The notes beneath the pieces are model-generated. The model saw only the letters and a list, made by a program, of their open reading frames with translations, was not told the DNA's origin and did not search any database. From contig DJWR01000039.1 of NCBI GenBank assembly GCA_002441055.1, forward strand, positions 1 to 18,942: a stretch of DNA of 18,942 bases. The letters are read 5' to 3'. Below, piece by piece: positions 7,085 to 13,993 of this stretch. This DNA comes from Caulobacteraceae bacterium UBA6225 (lineage in GTDB: Bacteria; Pseudomonadota; Alphaproteobacteria; Caulobacterales; Caulobacteraceae). Each line of letters starts with the position of its first letter. Within the stretch, counting starts at the first letter, position 1. The position numbers and the translations under genes were made by a program.

Positions 7085-8317
7085 CTATTCCGGGGTGAAG
7101 AAGCCCATCAGGGCTGGACGCACATAGGCGCTGATCACCGTGTCCACGGTGGCGTCTTCGCCCCAATGCTCCAGCAGCAGGACCGAATTGAACATCGCCA
7201 TCACCAGATGCGCCGACAGCAGAGGGTCGGCCGGTCGGATGGAGCCATCGGCGACCCCATCGGCGATGATGCCGGAGAAGGCGTTGGCGATTTGCTGAAA
7301 CCGGCCCGAGATCGACCGGCGCAGGTCGCCCGGCATGGCCGAGAGGGCGAAGTGGCGCAGCATCCGTCCGCGTTCGCCGCTGGTCTGGTGGGCCGTCAGG
7401 GAGGCTGAAATCAGCCACAGGCGCTCCCACCCCGTGGGCTCGGCGCGGCCCAGGGTCTTGGCTTCGTCGATGAGGTCAAAGGTCCGTTCGAAACAGGCCC
7501 GCGCCAGCTCATCCTTGTCGGTGTTGTGGTGGTAGAACGAGCCCTTGGTGACGTTGAGATAGGCCGAGATCTTGTCCACCGAGGCGCCGCGATAGCCCTC
7601 GCGGTTGATGATCTCAGTGGCCGCCACCAGGAACCGCTCGCGGGTGACCTCATCATTGAGGGCTGGCGGCGCGCCCAGTTCGAGCAGGGGGCGCTGGGGC
7701 TGGGTCATGCCTGGGGCCGCCAGGCCATTGATCATCACATCGGCTATGCGCTCGGCCACCCGCCCGAAGTCGGCGATTTCATAGCCGGCGATCCAGGTGT
7801 CGGACCAACAGAGCTGGTCGATGATCAGGTGCGCCAGCATGTAGCGCCGGGGCCCGGTCAGCCAGGGGGCGTCCGACGGCCGCAGAAGCCGGGCCAGCCG
7901 CTGACGCAGGGCGCGATAGGCGTCCACCAACTCGTCGTCCCCGGGGGCGCCGATCTGGGTGATCTCGCCAAACGGCAGCAGGCGCGGCGCCTCGCCCAGC
8001 ACGATCCCACGGCGGGTTTCGAAATAGGCGCCGACAAAGGCCCGCAACCGCTCCTGGGCGGTCTCCTCCTGTTCAGCGGTCTCAAGCATGGCGTTGAACC
8101 GCGACAGGGTCAGCCGCATGCACTCGGCGGCCAGGTCTTCCTTGCGCTTGAAATAATAGGTCAGGCTGACCGGATGCAGGTCCATCCGCTTGGCCACGGC
8201 CGCCAGGGTGAAGCCGCTCACGCCCTGGTCGATGAAGACCTTGCAGGCGGCGCTGAGGATGGCGTCGCGCCTGGCGGCGTAGCGGGCGCGGGGCGGCGGG
8301 CGGGTCGCGACGGTCAC
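7085..8317 (-). CDS. Tandem TetR-family transcriptional regulator (two TetR modules in one chain)
   Basis: At 410 residues it is about twice the usual TetR length and contains two complete modules. The first helix-turn-helix is at about 15-62 (recognition helix region HPVSLTYYFKRKEDL, 48-62) with a ligand-type domain to about 200. The second is at about 225-271 (TKGSFYHHNTDKDEL, 257-271) with its own helical domain to the end. It probably represses a nearby promoter until a small ligand binds; the ligand is unknown. A single chain might act like a pre-formed TetR dimer. The start is a GTG at 8317 with GGAGG four bases upstream (8322-8326); an inverted repeat just beyond it may be its own operator. 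Convergent with the alcohol dehydrogenase and 6S locus. Confidence 0.88.
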   Translation of the reverse strand: MTVATRPPPRARYAARRDAILSAACKVFIDQGVSGFTLAAVAKRMDLHPVSLTYYFKRKEDLAAECMRLTLSRFNAMLETAEQEETAQERLRAFVGAYFETRRGIVLGEAPRLLPFGEITQIGAPGDDELVDAYRALRQRLARLLRPSDAPWLTGPRRYMLAHLIIDQLCWSDTWIAGYEIADFGRVAERIADVMINGLAAPGMTQPQRPLLELGAPPALNDEVTRERFLVAATEIINREGYRGASVDKISAYLNVTKGSFYHHNTDKDELARACFERTFDLIDEAKTLGRAEPTGWERLWLISASLTAHQTSGERGRMLRHFALSAMPGDLRRSISGRFQQIANAFSGIIADGVADGSIRPADPLLSAHLVMAMFNSVLLLEHWGEDATVDTVISAYVRPALMGFFTPE

Positions 8318-8331
8318 GGAGCCTCCGAATT

Positions 8332-8349
8332 GTGACGTTCGCTCGTCAC
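8332..8349. promoter_or_regulatory. Candidate operator upstream of the tandem TetR gene
   Basis: A perfect inverted repeat, GTGACG (8332-8337), six bases, CGTCAC (8344-8349), lies 15-32 bases before the GTG start of the TetR gene and just upstream of its ribosome-binding site. Size and place suit an autoregulatory TetR operator; binding by this protein is inference. Confidence 0.4.
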
Positions 8350-8390
8350 GTCACCTTAGGCTCGGGGCGCGGCTGGCGAAACCCTGACGC

Positions 8391-8442
8391 TAGAGGGCAT
8401 TCCGACGCCTGGGAACCTGCTATCGGATGAAACGCGCTCAAG
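8391..8442. repeat. Palindromic element 2, copy B (degenerate, inverted relative to copy A)
   Basis: Starting at TAGAG and ending at GCGCTCAAG, this stretch aligns with the reverse complement of 6817-6868 at about 43 of 53 positions with one single-base gap. Conserved blocks are TTCCGA, GGGAACC, TATCGGA and AAACGCGCTCAAG. The dyad symmetry of copy A is partly lost here, suggesting a decayed copy. It lies between the TetR gene start and the M23 peptidase stop. Confidence 0.65.
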
Positions 8443-8467
8443 GCTCCAGCCTGGGTCAGGCCGCCGA

Positions 8468-9838
8468 TCAGCGGCGCAGATCGGCCAGGGCCACGGTGTC
8501 CATCCGGGCGGCCGCCAGCTTGACCGCCTCAGATCCCTGCGCGGGCTCGGCGCTGGCCAGCAGCGTGTCGATCCGGCTCTTCTTGGCCTTGAAGGCCGCC
8601 AGTTCGCCCCCCGCCAACACCGTCCCCTGGGGAACCTTGGCGCCGATGGGATTGACCCGCTGGCCGTTCCTCCAGACTTCGTAGTGCAGATGCGGCCCGG
8701 TGGACATGCCGGTGGAGCCCACATAGGCGATCACCTGGCCCTGCTTCACCCGAACGCCGGCGCGGATGCCCTTGGCGTAGCGCGAGGTGTGGGCGTAGCC
8801 GGTCTCCCAGCCATTGGCGTGACGCACGCGGACCCAGTTGCCGTACCCGCCCCAACGGCGTGCCTCGACAACTACGCCGTCGCCGGCCGCCAGGATCGGG
8901 GTGCCATGGCCAGCGCCGAAGTCGACGCCCTGGTGGCTCCGGCGGAAGCCGAGGACCGGGTGACGCCGCGGGCCGAAGTTCGAGGTGATCCGGGCGCCGT
9001 CGACCGGGGTGCGCAGCAGGAAGCCGCGAATGTTCTTTCCGGTCTCGTCGAAATAGTCGACGTCGCCGTTATTGCGCTCGAAGCGATAGAACTTCACGCC
9101 TTTCACTTCGGCGTATTCCAGCTCGCCGGTTTCCACGACCCGGCCGCTCTCGGTGACCTTGCGCTCGAACACCAGCTTGAATTCGTCGCCCGCCTTGATG
9201 TCCCGCTGGAAGTCCAGCTTGTGGGCGAACAGCTTGACCACCTTGGAGGTCACCGAGGAGGTGGCCCCAAGCTTGGCGGCGCTCTCATACAGGGACCCGT
9301 GGATCTCGCCCTGGGCGACGGTGGTCTCGCTACGGATGGCCTCTTCCATCTCCCGCAGGCGCAAGGCGCCGTCGAAGGTGCGCGACAGAGTCACAGCGGT
9401 AGCCGGCCCCGTCCGAAGGGACAGCCCGATCAGCCGCGCCTGGCCCGCCTCGTCCTGCGGCCGGGCGATGGCGGCGTCGAAGGTCATGCCGGCCTTGATG
9501 TGCACGGTGTCCATGGCCTCGCCCAGGGTGCGCACGGCCTGGCGCGCCTCCTCGGCGGAGACGCCGGTGCGGGCCACGGCGGCTTCCAGGGTGTCACCGG
9601 GCAGAACCTTGACGGCGACGTTCTCTGGACGGGCGAAGCCGGGCAGAGCTTCGGCCTGGGCGAAGGCTTCGTGCTGCAGGGCGCTGATGGCGGCGGAGTC
9701 CAACAGGGGCGGCACGGGCGCCGTGGCTTCGGCGGCCGTCAGCTTCCAGCCCAGGGCCAGGGCGCAGATGCCGCCGACGCCCACCATAAGGCGCGGCGCA
9801 TAACGCAGGGTTGGTCGTCTCGGATCGAACTCTTGCAT
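8468..9838 (-). CDS. Membrane-anchored M23 (LytM) family metallopeptidase
   Basis: Predicted murein endopeptidase of the cell envelope, cutting peptide cross-links. With the ATG at 9838 it has 456 residues: a short basic N-terminus, one membrane segment at about 18-33, a LysM-like/opacity-associated region (about 77-120, with KVLPGDTLEAA), a middle domain, and a C-terminal M23 domain (about 283-400). Zinc and catalytic residues are present: H302 and D306 (HQGVD), H350 (YAHTS), and H383 and H385 (GPHLHYEV), so it should be active, unlike degenerate LytM regulators. The frame is open to an ATG at 9946, but the extra 36 residues precede the anchor and that ATG lacks a ribosome-binding site. A TTAACCAT (9939-9946) and a GATTC (9849-9853) upstream hint at cell-cycle control. 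Confidence 0.9.
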   Translation of the reverse strand: MQEFDPRRPTLRYAPRLMVGVGGICALALGWKLTAAEATAPVPPLLDSAAISALQHEAFAQAEALPGFARPENVAVKVLPGDTLEAAVARTGVSAEEARQAVRTLGEAMDTVHIKAGMTFDAAIARPQDEAGQARLIGLSLRTGPATAVTLSRTFDGALRLREMEEAIRSETTVAQGEIHGSLYESAAKLGATSSVTSKVVKLFAHKLDFQRDIKAGDEFKLVFERKVTESGRVVETGELEYAEVKGVKFYRFERNNGDVDYFDETGKNIRGFLLRTPVDGARITSNFGPRRHPVLGFRRSHQGVDFGAGHGTPILAAGDGVVVEARRWGGYGNWVRVRHANGWETGYAHTSRYAKGIRAGVRVKQGQVIAYVGSTGMSTGPHLHYEVWRNGQRVNPIGAKVPQGTVLAGGELAAFKAKKSRIDTLLASAEPAQGSEAVKLAAARMDTVALADLRR

Positions 9839-10027
9839 CGTGCCCCCGGATTCCAACGACGCCACAGTCTGGGTCACCCATGACCTGACACGACGAGATA
9901 CAGCAAGTGGTAGGCCATGCCAGAGTCGGGTCATGCGGTTAACCATTGGTAACTATAGGGAGAATGGTCGATTTGTCGCCCCCTGGCGCGTCGGAGGAGA
10001 GCCCGGTCGCCTCTGGGATGAGTGCGA

Positions 10028-10384
10028 TCACAGCAGGTCCAGGGCGCGTTCGGGGGGACGGCACAGGGCGACGCCCTTTTCAGTGACCACAATGGGACGA
10101 TTCACCAGGATGGGATCCAGGATCATGGCCGCCAGAATGGCCTCGTCCGAGATCGCCGGATCGGTCAGGCCCAGTTCAGCCGCCTGGGTGCCCCGCTCGC
10201 GCAGAAGGTCCCGCACGCCCATTCCGGAACGCTTCACCAGGTCTTGGAGTTGTTCCTTCGTCCAGCCGGCCTTGAGATACTCAACAACGGTCGGCTCAAC
10301 CCCCTTCTCCCGTAGCAGGGCGAGGGTGTTGCGCGACGTTCCGCAGGCGGGGTTGTGATAGATCACCACGTCAGATCGGCTCAT
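10028..10384 (-). CDS. arsC: ArsC/Spx-family arsenate reductase-like protein
   Basis: A 118-residue thioredoxin-fold protein of the glutaredoxin-linked ArsC group, which reduces arsenate to arsenite in the cytoplasm. The active-site motif HNPACGTSRNTL has its cysteine at C14, and the later NRPIVVTEKGVALCRPPE block (about residues 90-107) is typical. The ATG at 10384 is chosen because relatives start a few residues before the YHNP motif; an in-frame extension to 10453 would overlap the upstream peptidase gene. No arsenic transporter or ArsR regulator is nearby, so the cellular role may be general redox rather than arsenic resistance. Probably co-transcribed behind the M28 peptidase gene (43-bp gap). 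Confidence 0.88.
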   Translation of the reverse strand: MSRSDVVIYHNPACGTSRNTLALLREKGVEPTVVEYLKAGWTKEQLQDLVKRSGMGVRDLLRERGTQAAELGLTDPAISDEAILAAMILDPILVNRPIVVTEKGVALCRPPERALDLL

Positions 10385-10427
10385 GCCCAAGGGATAGCCG
10401 AGGCGCGCGCCAGAACCAAGCAAAGCC

Positions 10428-12821
10428 TTACCAGTTAAGTGTCTCAGAGCCACGCACCAGGGTGGAATCGCCCTGGTCGAAGGTCATGACATCCTCTGGC
10501 CGCGGGGGTAGGGGACGGGCTGCGGCAGGCCAGCCAGGGGTGATGGCGCCGTAGCGGACCTCAAGAGCGCCAGCCTCCGCCAGGGGCCTGAAGCTGATCT
10601 GCACCGGTTGTGGGTCGGCGCCCCAGCGGACCTGCGACCATTGGCCCGGCGCCGCAAGCAGGGCGACGGGCCGGCCGTTCAGGCGCACATCCTCCATAGG
10701 GGCGGACGCCCGAACCTCCAGGATCAAGGTCGTCGCGCCCTGCGGCGGCGTAGCCGACAGCAACTGGCGGCCGCCGCCGGCGTCCAACTGAAGGCGTGGG
10801 ACAGGCAGGTAGAGCATGGGCGCAGGCGCCCCCTGCACCGGTCGCCGCCAGAAGGGGCTGGCGTCCACGGGCCGGATCTCTTCGCCTTCAGCCGTCAGAA
10901 GGCGCCGGCTCCATGGGGTGAGGCCAGGGGCGGCCTCCAGGCGGTAGGCTTCGCCCTTGCTCTGATCGACCAGATACTGGGCCATGGTCGCCTGGGGATA
11001 GCGCGCCGACCAGGGCGGATCGAACCTGACCACCAGGAGAAGAACCAAGCCCGCCACCAGCACGAGCAGGGCGGTGAACCGGCCGGCCCCGCCCATTTTC
11101 GGATGGGCGAAGGGCCAGAGCAGGAAGGCCGCGAGCCAGGCCAGAGGCGCCAACAGCTCGACCATGTCCAGGTTCACATAGACCGCATGGATGGCGAAGC
11201 CGAGCCAGCCCAGCCCCAGACCGCCGAGCAGGATCAGGCTGACCCGCAGGGGCAGGGCCCTTGCGGCGCCAAGACTGGTGAGGGCCCCGCCAAGGCAGGC
11301 CAGTAGCAGGGGCCAGGCGATCAGGAAGCCCACGGTGGGGACGGCGGCCTGCAGCGCCCCAGCTCCGACCAGGCCCGTGATCAGCAAACCCAGCCAACTG
11401 GCGCTGCGTTGGGCTGCGCGGCCAAAGGTGAGCAGGGCGACCAGGGCCGCGCCGGCGCCCAATATGGCCGCTGGCATGTCCCACCCGCCGATCTGACAGC
11501 CCAAGGCGGCGGCCACAGCCAGGGACACGGTGGTCAGTCGCATTCCACCCTTGGCGAGGGCGGATGCGGCCAGCAGCACCACCCCAAGGGCCAGCAGAAC
11601 GACCACGATCTCGAAGCGGCCAGCCTGGGCCAGCAATTCCCGTTGCTCGAGATAGCCAACCCCGACCCCGGTGGCCTGCCGGGCGAAGCGCAGGACGACG
11701 GCCCCAGCCAGCAATACATAGAGCCCCGCCAAGGCGCCCTGGGCGGCATCGAGGACCATGAGCGCCTGACCGGACCGGCGGGCGCGGAACCCCGCCAGCG
11801 CCAGCAGCAAGGCCGCCGCCGCCAGCAGGCCCCATCCCAGGGACGGGTCATAGGTGAGCGTCTTGCCCCCCGGCAGGGGCGCGAAGACCTGATCTGGCCC
11901 CTGGCCCGGCAGGGTGTCGGAATAGGCCGTAGCCACTGTGGCGGCCAGGGCGTGATCCCCCAGATCCTGGACGGATCGTCGCGACAGCGTCTCCACCGTG
12001 GCCGTCGGGCTGTGATAGTCGAACTGCCGCCCGGCGAAGGCGTAGTTCAGGCCAGCCACGCCCTGGTCGCGGGGAATGGTGAAGTCGGTGTCGTTGGGCA
12101 TCTGCTCATAGGCAAAGCCCGCCAAGGCGTTTGAGGGCGAGCCCGGGGCCACCCGGGCGAACAGCTCGACCGTTGGGCCCCCATTGACGCCGGTCTGGAA
12201 CATGTTGACCCGGCCCGCCGAGCCCCTGGCTTCCAGGTTGATCAGAAAACCGATCCGCTCCGCCGCGCCAGGCTGCTCGAAATAGGCCCGCGCGCCCAGC
12301 AGGCCGGGCTCCTCGCCGTCGGTGAAGATCACGATCACATCGCGCTCGGGCTGGCCGCGGGCCCGCAGGACGCCAATGATCTCGAGGATGGCTGTGACCC
12401 CTGTGGCGTCGTCCCCGGCGCCCGGCGATCGGGTCACGCTGTCGTAATGGGCCATCAGGGCCAGGGCGGGCGCCGTGCGGTCACGCCCCGGCAGCACGCC
12501 GGTCACATTCTCGATGCGGGCGCCGGTGACATAGGCCTTACCGGCGAACTCCCGCGCCCAGACGGGGCGGGCGACCGTCACCTGGGGATCCAGGCCCAGG
12601 GCGGTCATCCGCTCGACGAGGTGCGCGCGGACGGCGAAATTGGCGGGGCTGCCCGTGGGGTGGGGGGCGCGGGCGATAATCTCGATGTCGGACAAGGCTC
12701 GGCCGGCCGAGAACTGATCAGCAGGTGCGTCAGCCGACAGGGGCCTTGGCCCCCGTTCCCCGAACCAGCCGATCGCCGCCCCAAGGATCAGGCAGACCAC
12801 CAGCGCGATCGTACGTTCCAT
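10428..12821 (-). CDS. M28-family metallopeptidase with a multi-pass membrane domain
   Basis: A 797-residue predicted aminopeptidase. An N-terminal signal anchor (about 4-20) is followed by an M28 domain (about 45-300) with all expected metal and catalytic residues: H125 and D127 (AHYDS), D137 (GAGDD), E170-E171 (TDGEE), E197, and H270 (DYHSP). Then come about eight membrane helices (about 335-590) and a soluble C-terminal domain (about 610-797) probably on the periplasmic side. The architecture recalls eukaryotic ERMP1/Fxna-type M28 proteases. Substrate unknown. ATG at 12821 is preceded by GGGGAA, which lies in one arm of an inverted repeat (12830-12836/12849-12855). It heads a likely two-gene unit with arsC. 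Confidence 0.9.
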   Translation of the reverse strand: MERTIALVVCLILGAAIGWFGERGPRPLSADAPADQFSAGRALSDIEIIARAPHPTGSPANFAVRAHLVERMTALGLDPQVTVARPVWAREFAGKAYVTGARIENVTGVLPGRDRTAPALALMAHYDSVTRSPGAGDDATGVTAILEIIGVLRARGQPERDVIVIFTDGEEPGLLGARAYFEQPGAAERIGFLINLEARGSAGRVNMFQTGVNGGPTVELFARVAPGSPSNALAGFAYEQMPNDTDFTIPRDQGVAGLNYAFAGRQFDYHSPTATVETLSRRSVQDLGDHALAATVATAYSDTLPGQGPDQVFAPLPGGKTLTYDPSLGWGLLAAAALLLALAGFRARRSGQALMVLDAAQGALAGLYVLLAGAVVLRFARQATGVGVGYLEQRELLAQAGRFEIVVVLLALGVVLLAASALAKGGMRLTTVSLAVAAALGCQIGGWDMPAAILGAGAALVALLTFGRAAQRSASWLGLLITGLVGAGALQAAVPTVGFLIAWPLLLACLGGALTSLGAARALPLRVSLILLGGLGLGWLGFAIHAVYVNLDMVELLAPLAWLAAFLLWPFAHPKMGGAGRFTALLVLVAGLVLLLVVRFDPPWSARYPQATMAQYLVDQSKGEAYRLEAAPGLTPWSRRLLTAEGEEIRPVDASPFWRRPVQGAPAPMLYLPVPRLQLDAGGGRQLLSATPPQGATTLILEVRASAPMEDVRLNGRPVALLAAPGQWSQVRWGADPQPVQISFRPLAEAGALEVRYGAITPGWPAAARPLPPRPEDVMTFDQGDSTLVRGSETLNW

Positions 12822-12829
12822 GGCGCGTT

Positions 12830-12855
12830 TTCCCCGTCGTGTTCTTGTCGGGGAA
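12830..12855. promoter_or_regulatory. Inverted repeat over the leader of the M28 peptidase gene
   Basis: TTCCCCG (12830-12836) and CGGGGAA (12849-12855) form a 7-bp inverted repeat with a 12-base spacer, starting nine bases before the ATG at 12821. In the minus-strand message the GGGGAA nearest the start codon, the best ribosome-binding candidate, would be paired. It could be an operator or a translation-limiting hairpin. Confidence 0.35.
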
Positions 12856-12916
12856 CCTAGCCTGTTTTCCAGGCGTGACTATCGCTGCTCACCCGCCAGG
12901 GGCGCCAGGCAGGCGC

Positions 12917-12947
12917 AAAAACGCCCGCCGGAAGGAGCGGCGGGCGT
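12917..12947 (-). terminator. Intrinsic terminator of ctrA
   Basis: A 10-bp stem (12921-12930 with 12938-12947, arm ACGCCCGCCG) has a 7-base loop. Read on the minus strand it is followed by TTTTT (complement of 12917-12921). It lies 30 bp after the ctrA stop codon. Confidence 0.85.
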
Positions 12948-12977
12948 CTGTAGCGGTCTATCAGGTCGACGACGCCG

Positions 12978-13673
12978 TCAGGCGGCGACGGCGGCCTCCT
13001 GAGGATCGCGCAGCACATAGCCGCGGCCCCAGACGGTTTCGATGTGGTGCTTGCCCTCGGCGGCGGCGGCCAGCTTCTTGCGCAGCTTGCAGATGAAGAC
13101 GTCGATGATCTTCAGCTCGGGCTCGTCCATGCCGCCATAGAGGTGGTTCAGGAACATTTCCTTGGTGAGCGTCGTCCCTTTGCGGAGGGAGAGCAGCTCG
13201 AGCATCTGGTATTCCTTGCCGGTCAGGTGGACCCGGGCGCCGTTCACCTCGACGGTCTTGGCGTCCAGGTTCACCACGATGTCGCCTGTGCGGATGACCG
13301 ACTGAGCGTGGCCCTTGGAGCGTCGGACCACCGCATGAATGCGGGCGATCAGCTCATCCTTGTGGAAAGGCTTGGTCATGTAGTCGTCGCCGCCGGCGCC
13401 GAACGTCTTGACCTTGGTGTCGATCTCGGCCGAGCCGGAGAGGATCATCACCGGGGTGTTGATCTTGCCCACCCGCAGGGTCCGCAGCACATCCATGCCG
13501 CTCATGTCGGGCAGATTGAGATCCAGCAGAATAAGGTCGTAGTCGTAGATCTTGCCCAGATCGACGCCTTCTTCCCCCAGATCGGTCGTATAGACGTTGA
13601 AGCCTTCTGACTTCAACATCAGCTCGATGCTCTGCGCCGTGGCGCTGTCATCCTCAATCAACAGAACGCGCAT
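12978..13673 (-). CDS. ctrA: Cell-cycle response regulator CtrA
   Basis: OmpR-type response regulator of 231 residues that controls replication initiation, division and flagellar genes in Caulobacterales. The receiver domain (1-120) has the acidic pocket E7, D8, D9, phosphorylation site D51 (LLDLNLPDMSG) and conserved lysine in MTKPFHKDE. A winged-helix DNA-binding domain (about 125-225) follows. It matches Caulobacter CtrA over most of its length as I remember it, and ends in Ala-Ala, the feature needed for ClpXP turnover in Caulobacter. The ATG at 13673 is fixed by GAGGAGGG four bases upstream and by the conserved MRVLLIEDD start. A terminator follows the gene. Confidence 0.98.
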   Translation of the reverse strand: MRVLLIEDDSATAQSIELMLKSEGFNVYTTDLGEEGVDLGKIYDYDLILLDLNLPDMSGMDVLRTLRVGKINTPVMILSGSAEIDTKVKTFGAGGDDYMTKPFHKDELIARIHAVVRRSKGHAQSVIRTGDIVVNLDAKTVEVNGARVHLTGKEYQMLELLSLRKGTTLTKEMFLNHLYGGMDEPELKIIDVFICKLRKKLAAAAEGKHHIETVWGRGYVLRDPQEAAVAA

Positions 13674-13754
13674 CAGTCCCTCCTCGAACGACAGCGCAGC
13701 TTGGATGTCCCCGGTTCGGAAACCGTCCAAGCCCCTCCCGGTAATCTTGCCGGT

Positions 13755-13870
13755 GAGTTAATTTAAGACCGGTTAATATTGAAGGGCCTCTGAGCAATTC
13801 GTTAATCCGATTTGAGAATCAGCGGCAAGGGCCAGCGCGCGGCGGCGAGTCGCAGTCCAGTTGAATCTTT
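13755..13870 (-). promoter_or_regulatory. ctrA upstream control region: TTAA boxes and GANTC methylation sites
   Basis: Within the 320-bp gap between ctrA and the divergent SDR gene, TTAA occurs at 13758-13761, 13763-13766, 13773-13776 and 13802-13805. The middle pair is spaced TTAA-N6-TTAA, close to the CtrA consensus TTAA-N7-TTAA. GAATC, a CcrM (GANTC) methylation site, occurs at 13816-13820 and 13863-13867, about 143 and 190 bp before the ctrA ATG. In Caulobacter, ctrA is autoregulated and one of its promoters is silenced by GANTC methylation; the same logic is likely here. Exact promoters cannot be fixed by eye. The rest of this gap holds the EcfG promoter of the SDR gene. Confidence 0.6.
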
Positions 13871-13924
13871 TGTGATTGGACGTTGGGGGCGAAGCGGGGG
13901 TCGGGCCCGGCCGTCGTTCAGGTG

Positions 13925-13949
13925 GGAACGGCTTGGCCTTGAGACCGTT
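13925..13949 (+). promoter_or_regulatory. EcfG/SigT general-stress promoter for the SDR gene
   Basis: GGAAC (13925-13929), sixteen bases, then CGTT (13946-13949) is an exact match to the alphaproteobacterial EcfG (Caulobacter SigT) consensus GGAAC-N16/17-CGTT. It faces the SDR gene, whose ATG is 45 bp beyond the -10 and has its own ribosome-binding site, so spacing suits a real promoter. Confidence 0.75.
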
Positions 13950-13993
13950 TGCAGGGTGAGCCTCAAAGCCCCTCGGTCACCAAAGGACGCCCC

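Noticed and set aside
8684..9883. 399-codon plus-strand open frame opposite the M23 peptidase
   Set aside because: His/Gly/Ala-rich shadow; the minus strand carries a full M23 active site.
9872..9885. GGTCA-CCCA-TGACC inverted repeat upstream of the M23 gene
   Set aside because: Only 5-bp arms, with no known regulator nearby to match it.
12852..12877. EcfG-like GGAAC followed after 17 bases by CGTG on the plus strand
   Set aside because: The -10 is imperfect and no plus-strand gene lies downstream; it would run into the ctrA terminator.
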